This document shows, piece after piece, positions 51,368 to 60,071 of a DNA stretch of 64,000 bases. This DNA comes from Salinicola lusitanus (lineage in GTDB: Bacteria; Pseudomonadota; Gammaproteobacteria; Pseudomonadales; Halomonadaceae), in assembly GCF_003206045.1 (NCBI RefSeq), contig NZ_PZJM01000001.1:186807-250806 (forward strand). Reading direction: 5' to 3'. A program made the translations under genes and the position numbers. Below the pieces are notes generated by a model that ran no database searches, was not told the origin of the DNA, and saw only the letters and a program-made list of their open reading frames with translations. The number at the start of each line of letters is the position of its first letter. Within the stretch, counting starts at the first letter, position 1.

Positions 51368-51753
51368 AATTCGGTCACCCCTGCAAGGACTCGATGGACA
51401 TCTTCTGCCGTGCCCATCAGTTCGAAACGATAGAGAAGCGGTACCCGACACTTGTTCGCGACAACCCGTCCCGCCAGGCCAAAGGCCTCGCCGAAATTGG
51501 TGTTGCCGCCGGCGATGACGCCGCGAATCAGGGACCGGTTATGTTCGTCATTCAGAAAGCGAATGACTGGCGCGGGCACCGCGGAGCGCGGATCACCGTC
51601 ACCATAGGTCGGTACTACGAGAATATAGGGTGTCTCGACCTGCAGGGGTGGGTCGCTTCGGTTCAGCGGAATCCGGCTGGCCGGCAGACCCAGTTTTTCG
51701 ACGAAGCGCCGCGTATTGCCTGATTTGGTCGAAAAATAGACCAGCCCAGCCAT
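51349..51753 (-). CDS. nrdI: Flavodoxin NrdI
   Basis: A 134-residue FMN flavodoxin. The phosphate-binding loop is [17 protein letters not shown] near the N-terminus and [14 protein letters not shown] lies near the isoalloxazine side. NrdI gives superoxide or related oxidant to NrdF to assemble its manganese cofactor. It lies between nrdH and nrdE and overlaps the start of nrdE. Confidence 0.95.
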   Translation of the reverse strand: MAGLVYFSTKSGNTRRFVEKLGLPASRIPLNRSDPPLQVETPYILVVPTYGDGDPRSAVPAPVIRFLNDEHNRSLIRGVIAGGNTNFGEAFGLAGRVVANKCRVPLLYRFELMGTAEDVHRVLAGVTEFWKRSA

Positions 51754-51847
51754 GACGGTCTCCTGCGCCCCTGCGCGGTTTCGGCAGCGCGGGCGAAGCC
51801 AGCGCTAGCCGGAAAGATTCGAGCCTGAAAGATGCGAAGCGATCGGA

Positions 51848-52072
51848 TCAGGCGACCAGCGTGCTGATCTTGTCCGGACGGAACCCGGCCCAGTGATCTT
51901 CACCCGCGACCACGACCGGCACCTGGCGGTAGCCGAGATTTTGAACGCGCTGCATGGCATCGGCGTCTTGGGTCAGATCAACCACGGTATAGTCGATTCC
52001 TTGCTTGTCCAGAGCGCGGTAGGTGGCGTTGCACTGGACGCAGGCCGGCTTGCTATAGATCGTGATGCTCAT
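51848..52072 (-). CDS. nrdH: Glutaredoxin-like NrdH
   Basis: A 74-residue thioredoxin-fold protein. The redox motif is CVQC (residues 11-14) and the family-specific WAGFRPDKI (about residues 61-69) follows the VPVVV cis-proline region. It reduces NrdE with electrons from thioredoxin reductase. The ATG at 52072 has AAGGA nine bases upstream; the frame extends well beyond it through the promoter region but that part is not protein-like. It is the first gene of nrdHIEF. Confidence 0.95.
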   Translation of the reverse strand: MSITIYSKPACVQCNATYRALDKQGIDYTVVDLTQDADAMQRVQNLGYRQVPVVVAGEDHWAGFRPDKISTLVA

Positions 52073-52175
52073 GATAACCATCCTTGACAGGGAAAGACGC
52101 CATCGACAGCCGATGGTGCAGGCTATGGCGGTTGGGAAATCACGGTTTCGCACCGCTCCCGCCGCCTCTGGAAAA

Positions 52176-52189
52176 ACACTATATATGGT
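52176..52189 (-). promoter_or_regulatory. NrdR box 1
   Basis: ACACTATATATGGT closely matches the NrdR consensus (acaCwAtATaTwGtgt). It lies exactly 31 bp from the second box, three helical turns as usual for NrdR pairs. NrdR represses ribonucleotide reductase genes when dATP is high. Confidence 0.85.
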
Positions 52190-52206
52190 AGCCGGCGGTT
52201 TTTCCA

Positions 52207-52233
52207 AGCATAGATGTGGTCTTTTTCTGTCAA
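52207..52233 (-). promoter_or_regulatory. nrdH promoter overlapping NrdR box 2
   Basis: On the minus strand TTGACA (52228-52233) and TATGCT (52207-52212) are 15 bp apart, a short spacing. The -10 lies inside AGCATAGATGTGGT (52207-52220), a nine-of-fourteen match to box 1 at the canonical 31-bp distance. Binding of NrdR there would block the promoter. Confidence 0.65.
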
Positions 52234-52328
52234 CATCCTGTGGATAATTTCGGACGACTCGGGAGCCCGCATGGTAGCCGGCTTCCCGCCCTGTCAAGGT
52301 CGAAAATCGAGTGCGGTTGCAGCCGAAA

Positions 52329-52356
52329 ACGCCGGGAGAGTTGTGTCTCCCGGCGT
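52329..52356 (-). terminator. Intrinsic terminator after the gnd-type gene
   Basis: A perfect 11-bp stem (ACGCCGGGAGA with TCTCCCGGCGT) and a six-base loop. On the minus strand it is followed by TTTT. It lies about 105 bp after the stop codon at 52463. Confidence 0.75.
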
Positions 52357-52462
52357 CTCTGAACACACTATCTGGTAGTGGAAGGGAATGGGTAGGGCAG
52401 CGTGACGAAGGTCGATCCAGGCGTGGCGGCGCGACGATGCGCCAGCCACGGAGGCGCTTCGA

Positions 52463-53365
52463 TCAGCGCTTCTTGATCTCGTGTCCGCCGAATTCGTTGC
52501 GCATGGCGGAGAGCAGCTTGTCACCATAGGAGTCCTGCTCGCGCGAGCGCAGCCGTTCGAGCAGAGAGAGAGTGATCACCGGCGCGCTGACCTCGAGTTC
52601 GATCGCCTCGTCCACGGTCCAGCGCCCCTCGCCGGAGTCCGAGACATAGGGCGCGATACCCTCCAGCGATGGATTCTTTTCCAGTGCATCGGCGGTCAGG
52701 TCGAGCAGCCAGGAGCGCACCACGCTGCCGTAGCGCCAGATCTCGGCGATCTGATGCAGATCGAGCTCGAAATCCTTGCGCTCCATGATCGCGAAGCCCT
52801 CGGCGTAGGCCTGCATCATGCCGTACTCGATGCCGTTGTGGACCATCTTGGTGAAGTGACCCGCGCCGCTGGGCCCGACATGCCCCCACCCCTTGTCCGC
52901 GGCGGGTGCGAGCGCTTCGAACAGCGGCCGGAGCGATTCGACCACGTCGGTCTCACCGCCCACCATCATGCTGTAGCCCTCGGCGAGCCCCCAGACGCCG
53001 CCGCTGGTGCCGACATCCACATAGTGCAGCCGACTCGTGCGCGACTGCGCCGCGCGGCGCAGCGTGTCCTTGTACATCGAGTTGCCGCCGTCGATGATCA
53101 CGTCGTCGGCGGCCAGCAGCGGTTCGAGTTCGGCGATCAGCTTGTCCACTGGCGGGCCTGCAGGCACCATCAGCCAGACGATCCTGGGTGACGGCAGCGC
53201 GTCGACTGCCGCCGCCAGCGACACCGCCGGCTCGATGCCTTTATCCGCCGCCCTGGCCCTCGCCTCCTCGCTGGGATCGACGCCCACCACGCGATGGCCG
53301 TTGCGTACCAGGCGCTCCGCCATATTGGCGCCCATGCGCCCCAAGCCCACCATTGCAAGATCCAT
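52463..53365 (-). CDS. 6-phosphogluconate dehydrogenase, short (GntZ/YqeC) type
   Basis: A 300-residue NAD(P)-dependent dehydrogenase of the 3-hydroxyacid family. The Rossmann motif is MVGLGRMGANMAERLVRNGH; the substrate-binding signature is YVDVGTSGGVWGLAEGYSMM; the catalytic lysine is in GAGHFTKMVHNGIEYGMM. The 300-residue length fits the decarboxylating short class (often named GntZ/Gnd type 2) rather than the 470-residue E. coli Gnd. It would make ribulose 5-phosphate, CO2 and NAD(P)H. It stands alone with its own terminator. Confidence 0.9.
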   Translation of the reverse strand: MDLAMVGLGRMGANMAERLVRNGHRVVGVDPSEEARARAADKGIEPAVSLAAAVDALPSPRIVWLMVPAGPPVDKLIAELEPLLAADDVIIDGGNSMYKDTLRRAAQSRTSRLHYVDVGTSGGVWGLAEGYSMMVGGETDVVESLRPLFEALAPAADKGWGHVGPSGAGHFTKMVHNGIEYGMMQAYAEGFAIMERKDFELDLHQIAEIWRYGSVVRSWLLDLTADALEKNPSLEGIAPYVSDSGEGRWTVDEAIELEVSAPVITLSLLERLRSREQDSYGDKLLSAMRNEFGGHEIKKR

Positions 53366-53416
53366 ACGAACTCCTGTCGAGCGTGAACGGAGATGACGGG
53401 GCTGGCCCGCCAGTCG

Positions 53417-54625
53417 CTAACTTGCCGAACGGGTCAAATGACCGGCGATCAGGCGCCGAATGGGCCAGGCCGTCTCGCCGGCTCTCAATACCGCCTTGCG
53501 TAACAGCCTGGCCGGTGGCCGATCATCGGTATAGAGCCCGACGATCGCCAAGGTTGCCGCGAACAGCGGGCCTGTCGCCAGCCGCTGTTCGCGCTGATAC
53601 CGCCTGAGCAGAGCCGGCGAGGCGATGTCGCGCCCCTGCTGGCGTGCCTCGCCAACCAGCTCCGCCAGCCTGGCGAGGCCCTGCAGGCCGAGATTGAAAC
53701 CATGGGCCGTCACCGGGTGCATGCCGACGGCGGCATCACCGATCAGCGCCTGACGGTGACCGACGAAACGCTCGGCATAGACGCTGACCAGCGGATAACA
53801 GTGCGGCTCGGCGATCCGATGCATGGCGCCGAGCCGACCCTCGAAACGCCGGGTGATATCGGCGTCGAACGCCGCGTCGCTCAGCGCCAACTGCTGCGCC
53901 ATCGCCTCGGGGGAGAGGGTGAGCACCAGCGACGAGCAGTGGGTATCGACCGGCAACAACGCCAGGGTCTGACCGTAGCCGAACCACTCCCAGGCGGTCT
54001 GGTCGTGAGGCTCGTCGTGGTGCATCCGGCAGACCAGCATCTGCTCGCCGTGCTGGTAGGTACGGGCCGGAATCCCCATGGCCCGCCGCGTAGTGGAGAA
54101 GCGGCTGTCCGCTGCCACCAGCAGCGAAGCCTGGACACGTTCGCCACTGCCGAGCTCGATATCGACCGCTGCCTCGTTGGCCTGGAACCGCACGATCTCG
54201 CCTTCGTCGCGCCACAGGATATCCCCCGCTCCCGGCGCTTCCGGCTGCAGGGCACCGTAGGCAGCCCGACGAATCACCCGATTGGGTACCAGGCAACCGA
54301 GCGGGTCGTCCCGGGTGGCGCCCGGCGCGATCTCCATCGCGAACAGTGACTGGCCGTCGAAGACCTTGGCGGCTCGCATTCGGGCCCGTTCAGCGGGATC
54401 GATACCCGACCAGACGCCGAGTCGATCGAGGATCTGCTGCGATGCTCGGGTCAGCGCGATCTCGCGCCCGTCGTTGCCAGGGTCCGCCATTGCCGACCTC
54501 GGCTGGCGATCGATCAGCATCGAACTCACGCCCTGGCGCGACAGTGCATTGGCGAAACAGAGGCCGATCGGCCCCGCGCCGACGATGGCGACATCGACCT
54601 GCGTGGTCGGGGTTGAATCATCCAT
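53417..54625 (-). CDS. UbiH/UbiF/COQ6-family FAD-dependent monooxygenase
   Basis: A 402-residue flavoprotein. The FAD-binding motif is VAIVGAGPIGLCFANALSRQ (about residues 12-31), and the second FAD motif is QALIGDAAVGMHPVTAHGFN (about residues 290-309) followed by LGLQGLARLAELV. These are the hallmarks of ubiquinone biosynthesis hydroxylases; UbiM-type enzymes are the closest by general look. Which ring position it hydroxylates cannot be told here. The gene is isolated from other ubi genes. Confidence 0.85.
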   Translation of the reverse strand: MDDSTPTTQVDVAIVGAGPIGLCFANALSRQGVSSMLIDRQPRSAMADPGNDGREIALTRASQQILDRLGVWSGIDPAERARMRAAKVFDGQSLFAMEIAPGATRDDPLGCLVPNRVIRRAAYGALQPEAPGAGDILWRDEGEIVRFQANEAAVDIELGSGERVQASLLVAADSRFSTTRRAMGIPARTYQHGEQMLVCRMHHDEPHDQTAWEWFGYGQTLALLPVDTHCSSLVLTLSPEAMAQQLALSDAAFDADITRRFEGRLGAMHRIAEPHCYPLVSVYAERFVGHRQALIGDAAVGMHPVTAHGFNLGLQGLARLAELVGEARQQGRDIASPALLRRYQREQRLATGPLFAATLAIVGLYTDDRPPARLLRKAVLRAGETAWPIRRLIAGHLTRSAS

Positions 54626-54795
54626 TCCTACCGCTCCCTAGCCTCAATGGGCGTAACGGTAACGGAAAAGCCCTCGGCGGCGAAGTCGCCACGCCTGTCG
54701 AGCGTCGCGCTCGAGGAGCAACGGCGTGGCGCCCGGCGAGACACGAACGGCGCCGAGTTGGCGGTGCCCTGCCGGCTCGACGCCGGAGCGAGCTC

Positions 54796-54984
54796 TCAAT
54801 GCCCTTCGCCATGAATGTTGATGTGCCCGGTCTTGTCCCGGAATATCTTCTCCTCGAACTCGACTTCCAGGTGCTTGTCGCCCTTCTGCCTGAGCCGGTG
54901 ATACTCCAGGCCACTGAAGCTCAATTCGAGCTGATCGTCGTATTCGTCGAGCAGGCGCTTGAATTCGCCAACGTTGATAATCAT
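54796..54984 (-). CDS. Small conserved-looking protein of unknown function
   Basis: A 62-residue acidic protein with a predicted helix (MIINVGEFKRLLDEYDDQLE) and a beta-type second half (HLEVEFEEKIFRDKTGHINI). An excellent ribosome site, AAGGAGATGGC, precedes the ATG, and codon use is like its neighbours, so I believe it is a real gene. No family is recognised. It lies 170 bp from the UbiH-type gene. Confidence 0.7.
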   Translation of the reverse strand: MIINVGEFKRLLDEYDDQLELSFSGLEYHRLRQKGDKHLEVEFEEKIFRDKTGHINIHGEGH

Positions 54985-55193
54985 GCCATCTCCTTTTTCT
55001 CGAGGGGACGTCGAACTCCTTCCGACACTCCAAGCCTAGACCATGATGCGGGTTCGGAGTTTCCTCGTCACATCGAGGATCGCGGACGGTCATCACCGCG
55101 CTTGGACAGAAGCGCCTGGTTGCTCTAGCGTAGAGCGGCGCCAGCAAGGCGTCTCATCGCCCTATCATCGATACTCGCGGATCGTTTCACCGG

Positions 55194-55215
55194 AACCCCG
55201 TCGGGGTTTCTTTTC
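55194..55215 (+). terminator. Terminator-like hairpin in the leader of the DUF2501 gene
   Basis: AACCCC and GGGGTT pair around GTC, followed by TTTCTTTT. There is no plus-strand gene upstream, and the element lies only about 20 bp before the ribosome site of the next gene, so it may attenuate that gene's transcript. Confidence 0.5.
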
Positions 55216-55234
55216 CAGCCAGGAGTATGAATTC

Positions 55235-55705
55235 ATGAATCTTCGTTTCCTCTCCGCCGCCCTGTTGACCGCGTCCATCGCCGCCTCACCCATGGCGTCG
55301 GCCTTCAGCTTCGACAGCGTCAAGAAAAACGCCGGCGAGGTGATGTCCGGGCACTCCTCCCAGGGTCAGGGGGCAGGCGCCACCGGCGGCGCCTCGCTGC
55401 TCAGCTCGCTCGGCTCCGGGTCGATGAATCTCGGCAGCATGCAGAATGTGGCCGGGGTGCTGGGCTACTGCCAGCAGCAGGGCTATACCGAGAGCACGAC
55501 CGACCAGGTCAAGAGTCGCCTGCTCGAGAAAGTCGGCGGCCAGAGTCAGGCCAAGGAGGATGCCGGCTATCAACAGGGCCTGAACGGCCTGCTGCAGGGC
55601 GGCAATGGTCAGACCTTCAGCCTGACCAATCTCAAGGAGCAGGCAGGTAAAAAGGCCTGCGGCATGATCACCGACAAGGCCATGTCCTCTTTCCTCGGCG
55701 GCTGA
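55235..55705 (+). CDS. DUF2501 family exported protein (YjjA-like)
   Basis: A 156-residue protein with a signal peptide (FLSAALLTASIAASPMASA). The mature part has a Gly/Ser/Gln-rich segment and a helical domain with VAGVLGYCQQQGYTESTTDQ and EQAGKKACGMITDKAMSSFL, the two cysteines being conserved in the family. It is similar in layout to E. coli YjjA. The function is unknown. The ATG at 55235 has AGGAG ten bases upstream. Confidence 0.85.
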   Translation: MNLRFLSAALLTASIAASPMASAFSFDSVKKNAGEVMSGHSSQGQGAGATGGASLLSSLGSGSMNLGSMQNVAGVLGYCQQQGYTESTTDQVKSRLLEKVGGQSQAKEDAGYQQGLNGLLQGGNGQTFSLTNLKEQAGKKACGMITDKAMSSFLGG

Positions 55706-55736
55706 CACTCGCCCTCGCGCCATTCAATCCCGCTCC

Positions 55737-55781
55737 ACGGGCGTCCCCGCCGCTCCCGGCTCACGGCAACGGGGCGCCCGT
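55737..55781. repeat. Long imperfect inverted repeat between convergent genes
   Basis: ACGGGCGTCCCC (55737-55748) and GGGGCGCCCGT (55771-55781) can pair with one bulge around a 22-base loop that has a small stem of its own. It sits between the convergent DUF2501 and LysR genes and may act as a factor-independent transcription barrier, though there is no T-run. Confidence 0.35.
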
Positions 55782-55814
55782 TCCTGCGGCGACGGCCATC
55801 CTCGCCGCTCCGGC

Positions 55815-56711
55815 TCATGGCGGATCATCGGCCTCGTCACGTCGCCGACAGAACTCGACGAATCGCTCGATCAACGGACTGCGATACTTGTCGCGGTGCA
55901 GCACCAGACTGAACTCCCGGGTCATATCCAGGTCCAGTTCGATCTCGACCAGACGTCCATCTCTCAAGGCGTGTCGCGCCTCCAGCGCGGAGAGGCAGGT
56001 CAGCCCGAGCCCGGCCGCGGCGGCGTTGATGATCGCCTCCGCCGAGTTGATCTCCAGGCTCAGTTCCCACTGGGGTAACCGCGGGGCGATGAACCGCATG
56101 AACTGCTCCCGGGTGCCGGAGCCCGGTTCCCGCAGCAGCCACGCGTACTCTGCCAGCCTCTCGACCGCCACCGGCCCCAGGGCTGCCAGCGGGTGATCGC
56201 GGGAGGCCGCCACCAGCATCCGGTCGCGGCGCCACGGCAGCACGTGGAAACGCTCTCCGGCGACGCGGCCCTCGATCATGCCGACGTCCAGCTCGAACGC
56301 TTCCAGCGCGGTGCAGATCGAGGCACTGTTGGCGATGGTGATCCGCTGATCACGATGTCCGCTCTCGACCCGGAAGTCCCGCAACAGCGTCGGCAACAGC
56401 TGGTGGCCGATGGTGTAACTGGCGCCGATATGGAGATGCCCGCCCAGGGCATCGTTGTCGAACAGCTGCTCGATCGCTTCGCTGCGGGCCAACAGCTCAT
56501 CCGCCATCGGCAGCAGCCGCCGCCCCTGGTCGTTGAGATAGAGTCGGTTGCGGTGGCGATCGAAGAGCGTGCGACCGCACTGCTTCTCCAATTCCGCCAG
56601 CGCGATGCTGACCGCCGGCTTGGTCAGGAACAGCGTCGCTGCCGCGGCGGTCAAGGTGCGCTCGCGCGCCACCGCGACGAACACTTGAAGCTGACGGAAC
56701 GTGATCGCCAT
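55815..56711 (-). CDS. LysR-family transcriptional regulator
   Basis: A 298-residue LysR protein. The DNA-binding part is FRQLQVFVAVARERTLTAAA, then LTKPAVSIALAELEKQCG. The effector domain follows with GGHLHIGASYTIGHQLLPTL. The start at 56711 has GAGGAAGCA upstream; a frame of 42 more codons continues into the AT-rich promoter region and is not protein-like. It is divergent from a TDT-family membrane protein with 124 bp between starts and probably regulates it. Confidence 0.9.
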   Translation of the reverse strand: MAITFRQLQVFVAVARERTLTAAAATLFLTKPAVSIALAELEKQCGRTLFDRHRNRLYLNDQGRRLLPMADELLARSEAIEQLFDNDALGGHLHIGASYTIGHQLLPTLLRDFRVESGHRDQRITIANSASICTALEAFELDVGMIEGRVAGERFHVLPWRRDRMLVAASRDHPLAALGPVAVERLAEYAWLLREPGSGTREQFMRFIAPRLPQWELSLEINSAEAIINAAAAGLGLTCLSALEARHALRDGRLVEIELDLDMTREFSLVLHRDKYRSPLIERFVEFCRRRDEADDPP

Positions 56712-56835
56712 TGCTTCCTCGCTTTGATCAAACCTCGTTCGTTGAATTTTATAAAACGACCAGTAAACAAAGTTAAAATATAACGATAGCGCAAAATGCC
56801 ATAAGGTGTCTCCATCGATCATGAGGAGACCCTCC

Positions 56836-57813
56836 ATGCCGACCCTGACCCAACGTCTTCAGACTGCGCCGACGCCGATGGCCGGCCTGGCGCTGGGGAT
56901 CTCCAGCCTGGGCTGGAGCTGGGAGAGTTTCGCGCCCCTCGAGGGCAGGGCGCAGTTGGCCGGTGCGATAGCCGCGACGGTGCTGCTGTTGATCCTCAGT
57001 GCCAAGTTCGTGCTTCACCCTCGGCTGCTGTGGACGGACCTGGCCCACCCGGTCGTCGGCAGCGTCGTGCCAACCTTCGCCATGGCGCTGATGGTGGTCT
57101 CGAAAGCCGCCGGTGAATGGCTGGCGCCTTCCGTCGGTGTCGCGCTCTGGCTCGTGGCGGTAGCGCTGCACCTGAGCTTTCTCGTCGCCTTCGTGGTACA
57201 CCGGGCGCGGGCGTTCGAACTCCACCACATGGTACCGGCGTGGTTCGTGCCGCCGGTGGGGATCATCGTCGCCGACGTGGCGTTTCCGGGCGTCTCGGCA
57301 CTGCATCCGTTGGCGATCGGCCTGCTCTATCTCGGCATGGGTCTCTACGCCATCCTGCTGCCGGTCATGATCTACCGACTGATCTTCGCCGACGAGATCC
57401 CCGATCCCGCCAAACCGACCATCGCCATCATGGCGGCACCGGCCAGCCTGTCACTGGCCGGCTACCTCACCGTCGTCGAGACGCCGTCGCCGCTGCTGGT
57501 CGCACTGCTGGGCGGCATCGCGGTCCTGATGACCCTGATCATCTATCTGGCCTTTTTCAAGCTGCTGCGCCTGCCCTACAGCCCAGGATATGCCGCCTTC
57601 ACCTTTCCCATGGTGATCGGCGCCACGGCCCTGGCGAAGACCGCCGACTGGATGCAGACCCACGGCTTCAGCGCCCACGATGTCGCGATCGTCCACGCCC
57701 TGGCAACGCTGGAGGTGATCGTCGCCAGCGTCATCGTCGGCTATGTGGCGCTGCGCTATCTCGGTTTCTATCTACGCGGCTGGCGTGCCGGCGCCCTGAC
57801 CCGCACGGTCTGA
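56836..57813 (+). CDS. TDT/TehA-like membrane transporter
   Basis: A 325-residue integral membrane protein with ten predicted transmembrane helices. The start TAPTPMAGLALGISSLGWSW matches the TDT (tellurite-resistance/dicarboxylate transporter, SLAC1/TehA) family pattern 'P.gw.gl.LGia.Lg..w'. WFVPPVGIIVADVAF in the middle is also typical. Family members move anions. The substrate is unknown. GAGGAGACCCTCC precedes the ATG. The divergent LysR gene is the likely regulator. Confidence 0.85.
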   Translation: MPTLTQRLQTAPTPMAGLALGISSLGWSWESFAPLEGRAQLAGAIAATVLLLILSAKFVLHPRLLWTDLAHPVVGSVVPTFAMALMVVSKAAGEWLAPSVGVALWLVAVALHLSFLVAFVVHRARAFELHHMVPAWFVPPVGIIVADVAFPGVSALHPLAIGLLYLGMGLYAILLPVMIYRLIFADEIPDPAKPTIAIMAAPASLSLAGYLTVVETPSPLLVALLGGIAVLMTLIIYLAFFKLLRLPYSPGYAAFTFPMVIGATALAKTADWMQTHGFSAHDVAIVHALATLEVIVASVIVGYVALRYLGFYLRGWRAGALTRTV

Positions 57814-57883
57814 GAAAAGCGCCCTGGAACGAGCCGACGGCCCCACGTGGCAGATCGCGCCGGCATGCGCCACACTCGGAAAC

Positions 57884-58945
57884 ATGCCGACTTCCCTGAA
57901 AAGCCCTCGCGACATGCCTGCCTGGCGTCTCTGCCTCGTTGGCCTGCTGACGCTGCTGCCGTTCGAGCCGGCGGCCGCGGCCCTGGCCACCGACAAGCGG
58001 GAGAGCGTCGTCGAGCGCGCTGGCGCCCTGCCGCGCAGCCATACCCTGCTGGTCGCCATCGATGGCGAGACCGTCATCGAAGAGGGCTTTCGCGGCCACG
58101 CGACCGACGAGACGGCCAATATCAAGTCGCTCTCCAAGACGCTGATCTCGGCCCTGGTGGGCGCGGCCATCGACCGCGGCGTGATCGAGAGCGTCGATCA
58201 GCCCGTCGTCGAGCTGCTGGGGGCCCGGGCCCCCGCGGATGTCGACCCACGCGTCAGCGAGATCACCGTCGGTAACCTGCTGTCGATGCAGGCCGGACTG
58301 GAGCGCACCTCCGGCGGCAACTATGGCGCCTGGGTGACGAGCGCGAACTGGGTCGGCGATGCCCTGACGCGCCCCTTCGTCGCCGAGATCGGCGGGCGCA
58401 TGCTCTACTCCACCGGCAACAGCCACCTGCTCTCCGCCGCACTGACCGAGGCCTCCGGGCGCAGCACGCTGGCGCTGGCCCGGGACTGGCTGGGCGATCC
58501 GCTCGGTGTTGCCGTTCCGCCGTGGACGCGGGACCCGCAAGGGATCTACTTCGGTGGCAACGAGATGGGCCTGACGCCACGCGCGCTACTGCGATTCGGC
58601 GAGCTCTATCGCCAGGGTGGCATGCACGAGGGACAGGCCATCATCTCCGCCCACTGGATCGAGCAGTCGTGGCAGCCCCGCACCCGCTCGTTCTTCAACG
58701 GCGATGACTACGGCTATGGCTGGTTCATCACCGAACTCGCCGGCGAACCGGTCTACTACGGCTGGGGCTACGGTGGCCAGCTGCTCTACGTCATCCCCTC
58801 CCGCGCCATGACCGTCGTCATGACTTCCGATCCCACCCCGCCCTCGAACGGCAGCGCCTACAACACCCGTGTCGAGGCACTGGTCAGAGAGTTGATCGAG
58901 GCGACAGCCACGAACGAAGCGACCGCCAGCGCCGAAGGCGGCTAG
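57884..58945 (+). CDS. Serine hydrolase of the beta-lactamase/6-aminohexanoate-dimer hydrolase family
   Basis: A 353-residue protein with an N-terminal hydrophobic segment (LCLVGLLTLLPFEPAAAALA) that looks like a signal peptide. The active-site serine motif SxxK is in NIKSLSKTLISALVGAAIDR, followed by YSTGN in the place of the YxN motif and a final GWGYGGQLLYVIPSRAM segment where the third motif (H/KxG) would be. Members hydrolyse amides or esters such as D-amino acid peptides or nylon oligomers. It lies just upstream of the TRAP cluster and may process its substrate outside the cytoplasm. The start is uncertain; 57914 is an alternative. Confidence 0.82.
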   Translation: MPTSLKSPRDMPAWRLCLVGLLTLLPFEPAAAALATDKRESVVERAGALPRSHTLLVAIDGETVIEEGFRGHATDETANIKSLSKTLISALVGAAIDRGVIESVDQPVVELLGARAPADVDPRVSEITVGNLLSMQAGLERTSGGNYGAWVTSANWVGDALTRPFVAEIGGRMLYSTGNSHLLSAALTEASGRSTLALARDWLGDPLGVAVPPWTRDPQGIYFGGNEMGLTPRALLRFGELYRQGGMHEGQAIISAHWIEQSWQPRTRSFFNGDDYGYGWFITELAGEPVYYGWGYGGQLLYVIPSRAMTVVMTSDPTPPSNGSAYNTRVEALVRELIEATATNEATASAEGG

Positions 58946-59062
58946 CACGACAAAAATCGCTTATCCCTGGCCAAAGAAAAATCGATTGGACGCTAACGTC
59001 CGAAATCGGTTTCCTCTTATCAAGCGACTCACTCCAACTCCAAACACAATCGAGAGCGCACC

Positions 59063-60064
59063 ATGAGACGTTCAATGCTCGCCGCGACGCTCGCGGCACT
59101 ATCCGCTGTCGCCTTGACCACGGCCGCCCATGCCGAGACCTGGCGCATGGCTACCAAGATGCCGGTCGACAGTCCGGAAGGAGAGCTCTTCCAGGCGTTC
59201 GCCGACAAGGTCGAGCAGTACACCGACGGCGAACTCACCATTCAGGTATTTCCCAACGAACAGCTCGGCAAGGAAGACGCCATCCTCGAGCAGTTGCAGT
59301 CGGGGGTCGTCACGATCTACGCCGAAGGCTTCAATTTCCTGAAGCGCTGGGAGCCCGACCTGGCCTGGGTCGTGGCACCGTTCGCCTTCGACGATTACGA
59401 TCACTGGTCGCGTTTCATGAACTCCGAGCTGGTCGACGGCTGGTTCGAGCATGCCGCCGAGAAGTCCGGCATCGTGCCGCTCGGCGACCCCTCCGCTATC
59501 GTGCGCGGGCCCTATCGTGTGCTGGTCTCCAATAAGCCGGTCGCCGGGCTTCAGGACGTCGACGGCCTGAAAATGCGCATGCCGGCCAATCAGTTGCTGA
59601 TGAAAGTCTGGGACAACCTGGGCGCCCAGGTCATGACTCTCCCATGGACGGAGGTCTATCAATCGATCTCCAAGGATATCGTCCAGGCGGTTACCAGCCC
59701 CGTTGCCATGGTCGAGTCGATGCGTTTCAACGAGGTAGCGCCCTACATGGCGCGTACCAACGAGTACTATCAGTCGATCGGCTTCATGACCAACCGGGCA
59801 GCGCTCGATGCGCTGGACGACGACACTCGGGCCGGCCTGATGCGGGCCTACCGGGAAACCGGCAAGGAGAGCCATGACGCCCTGGCCAAAGTGACCCGGG
59901 CCAGCCTCGAGCGAATGCAGCAACATGGCCTGAGCTATACCGAACTGGATACGCAGCCATTCATCGAGCGCACCCAGCAGCTCTATCGGCAGATGGATAC
60001 CGCCGGCGATCTACCCGAGGGGTTCCTGCAGACGGTCAAAGACACTCGCGGCGCAGCGGAGTGA
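59063..60064 (+). CDS. TRAP transporter substrate-binding protein DctP
   Basis: A 333-residue periplasmic protein with a signal peptide (MLAATLAALSAVALTTAAHA). The mature part has the DctP signature GKEDAILEQLQSGVVTIYAE, FNEVAPYMARTNEYYQSIGF and the carboxylate-binding arginine region GLKMRMPANQLLMKVWDNLG (about residues 170-189). It delivers an organic acid anion or similar compound to the DctQM membrane unit encoded next. It begins a six-base-spaced operon. Confidence 0.93.
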   Translation: MRRSMLAATLAALSAVALTTAAHAETWRMATKMPVDSPEGELFQAFADKVEQYTDGELTIQVFPNEQLGKEDAILEQLQSGVVTIYAEGFNFLKRWEPDLAWVVAPFAFDDYDHWSRFMNSELVDGWFEHAAEKSGIVPLGDPSAIVRGPYRVLVSNKPVAGLQDVDGLKMRMPANQLLMKVWDNLGAQVMTLPWTEVYQSISKDIVQAVTSPVAMVESMRFNEVAPYMARTNEYYQSIGFMTNRAALDALDDDTRAGLMRAYRETGKESHDALAKVTRASLERMQQHGLSYTELDTQPFIERTQQLYRQMDTAGDLPEGFLQTVKDTRGAAE

Positions 60065-60071
60065 TGACGCC

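Larger units (their letters stand above)
52073..52462. other. nrdHIEF promoter region and gnd 3' region
   Basis: 390 bp without a gene. It holds, from right to left on the minus strand, the gnd terminator (52329-52356), the nrdH promoter (about 52207-52233), two NrdR boxes (52176-52189 and 52207-52220) and a leader of roughly 100 bases. A third NrdR-like string, ACACTATCTGGTAG at about 52365, lacks two central bases and is probably chance. Confidence 0.7.

Noticed and set aside
52365..52378. Third NrdR-like box
   Set aside because: ACACTATCTGGTAG lacks two central bases of the consensus and is far from the promoter.
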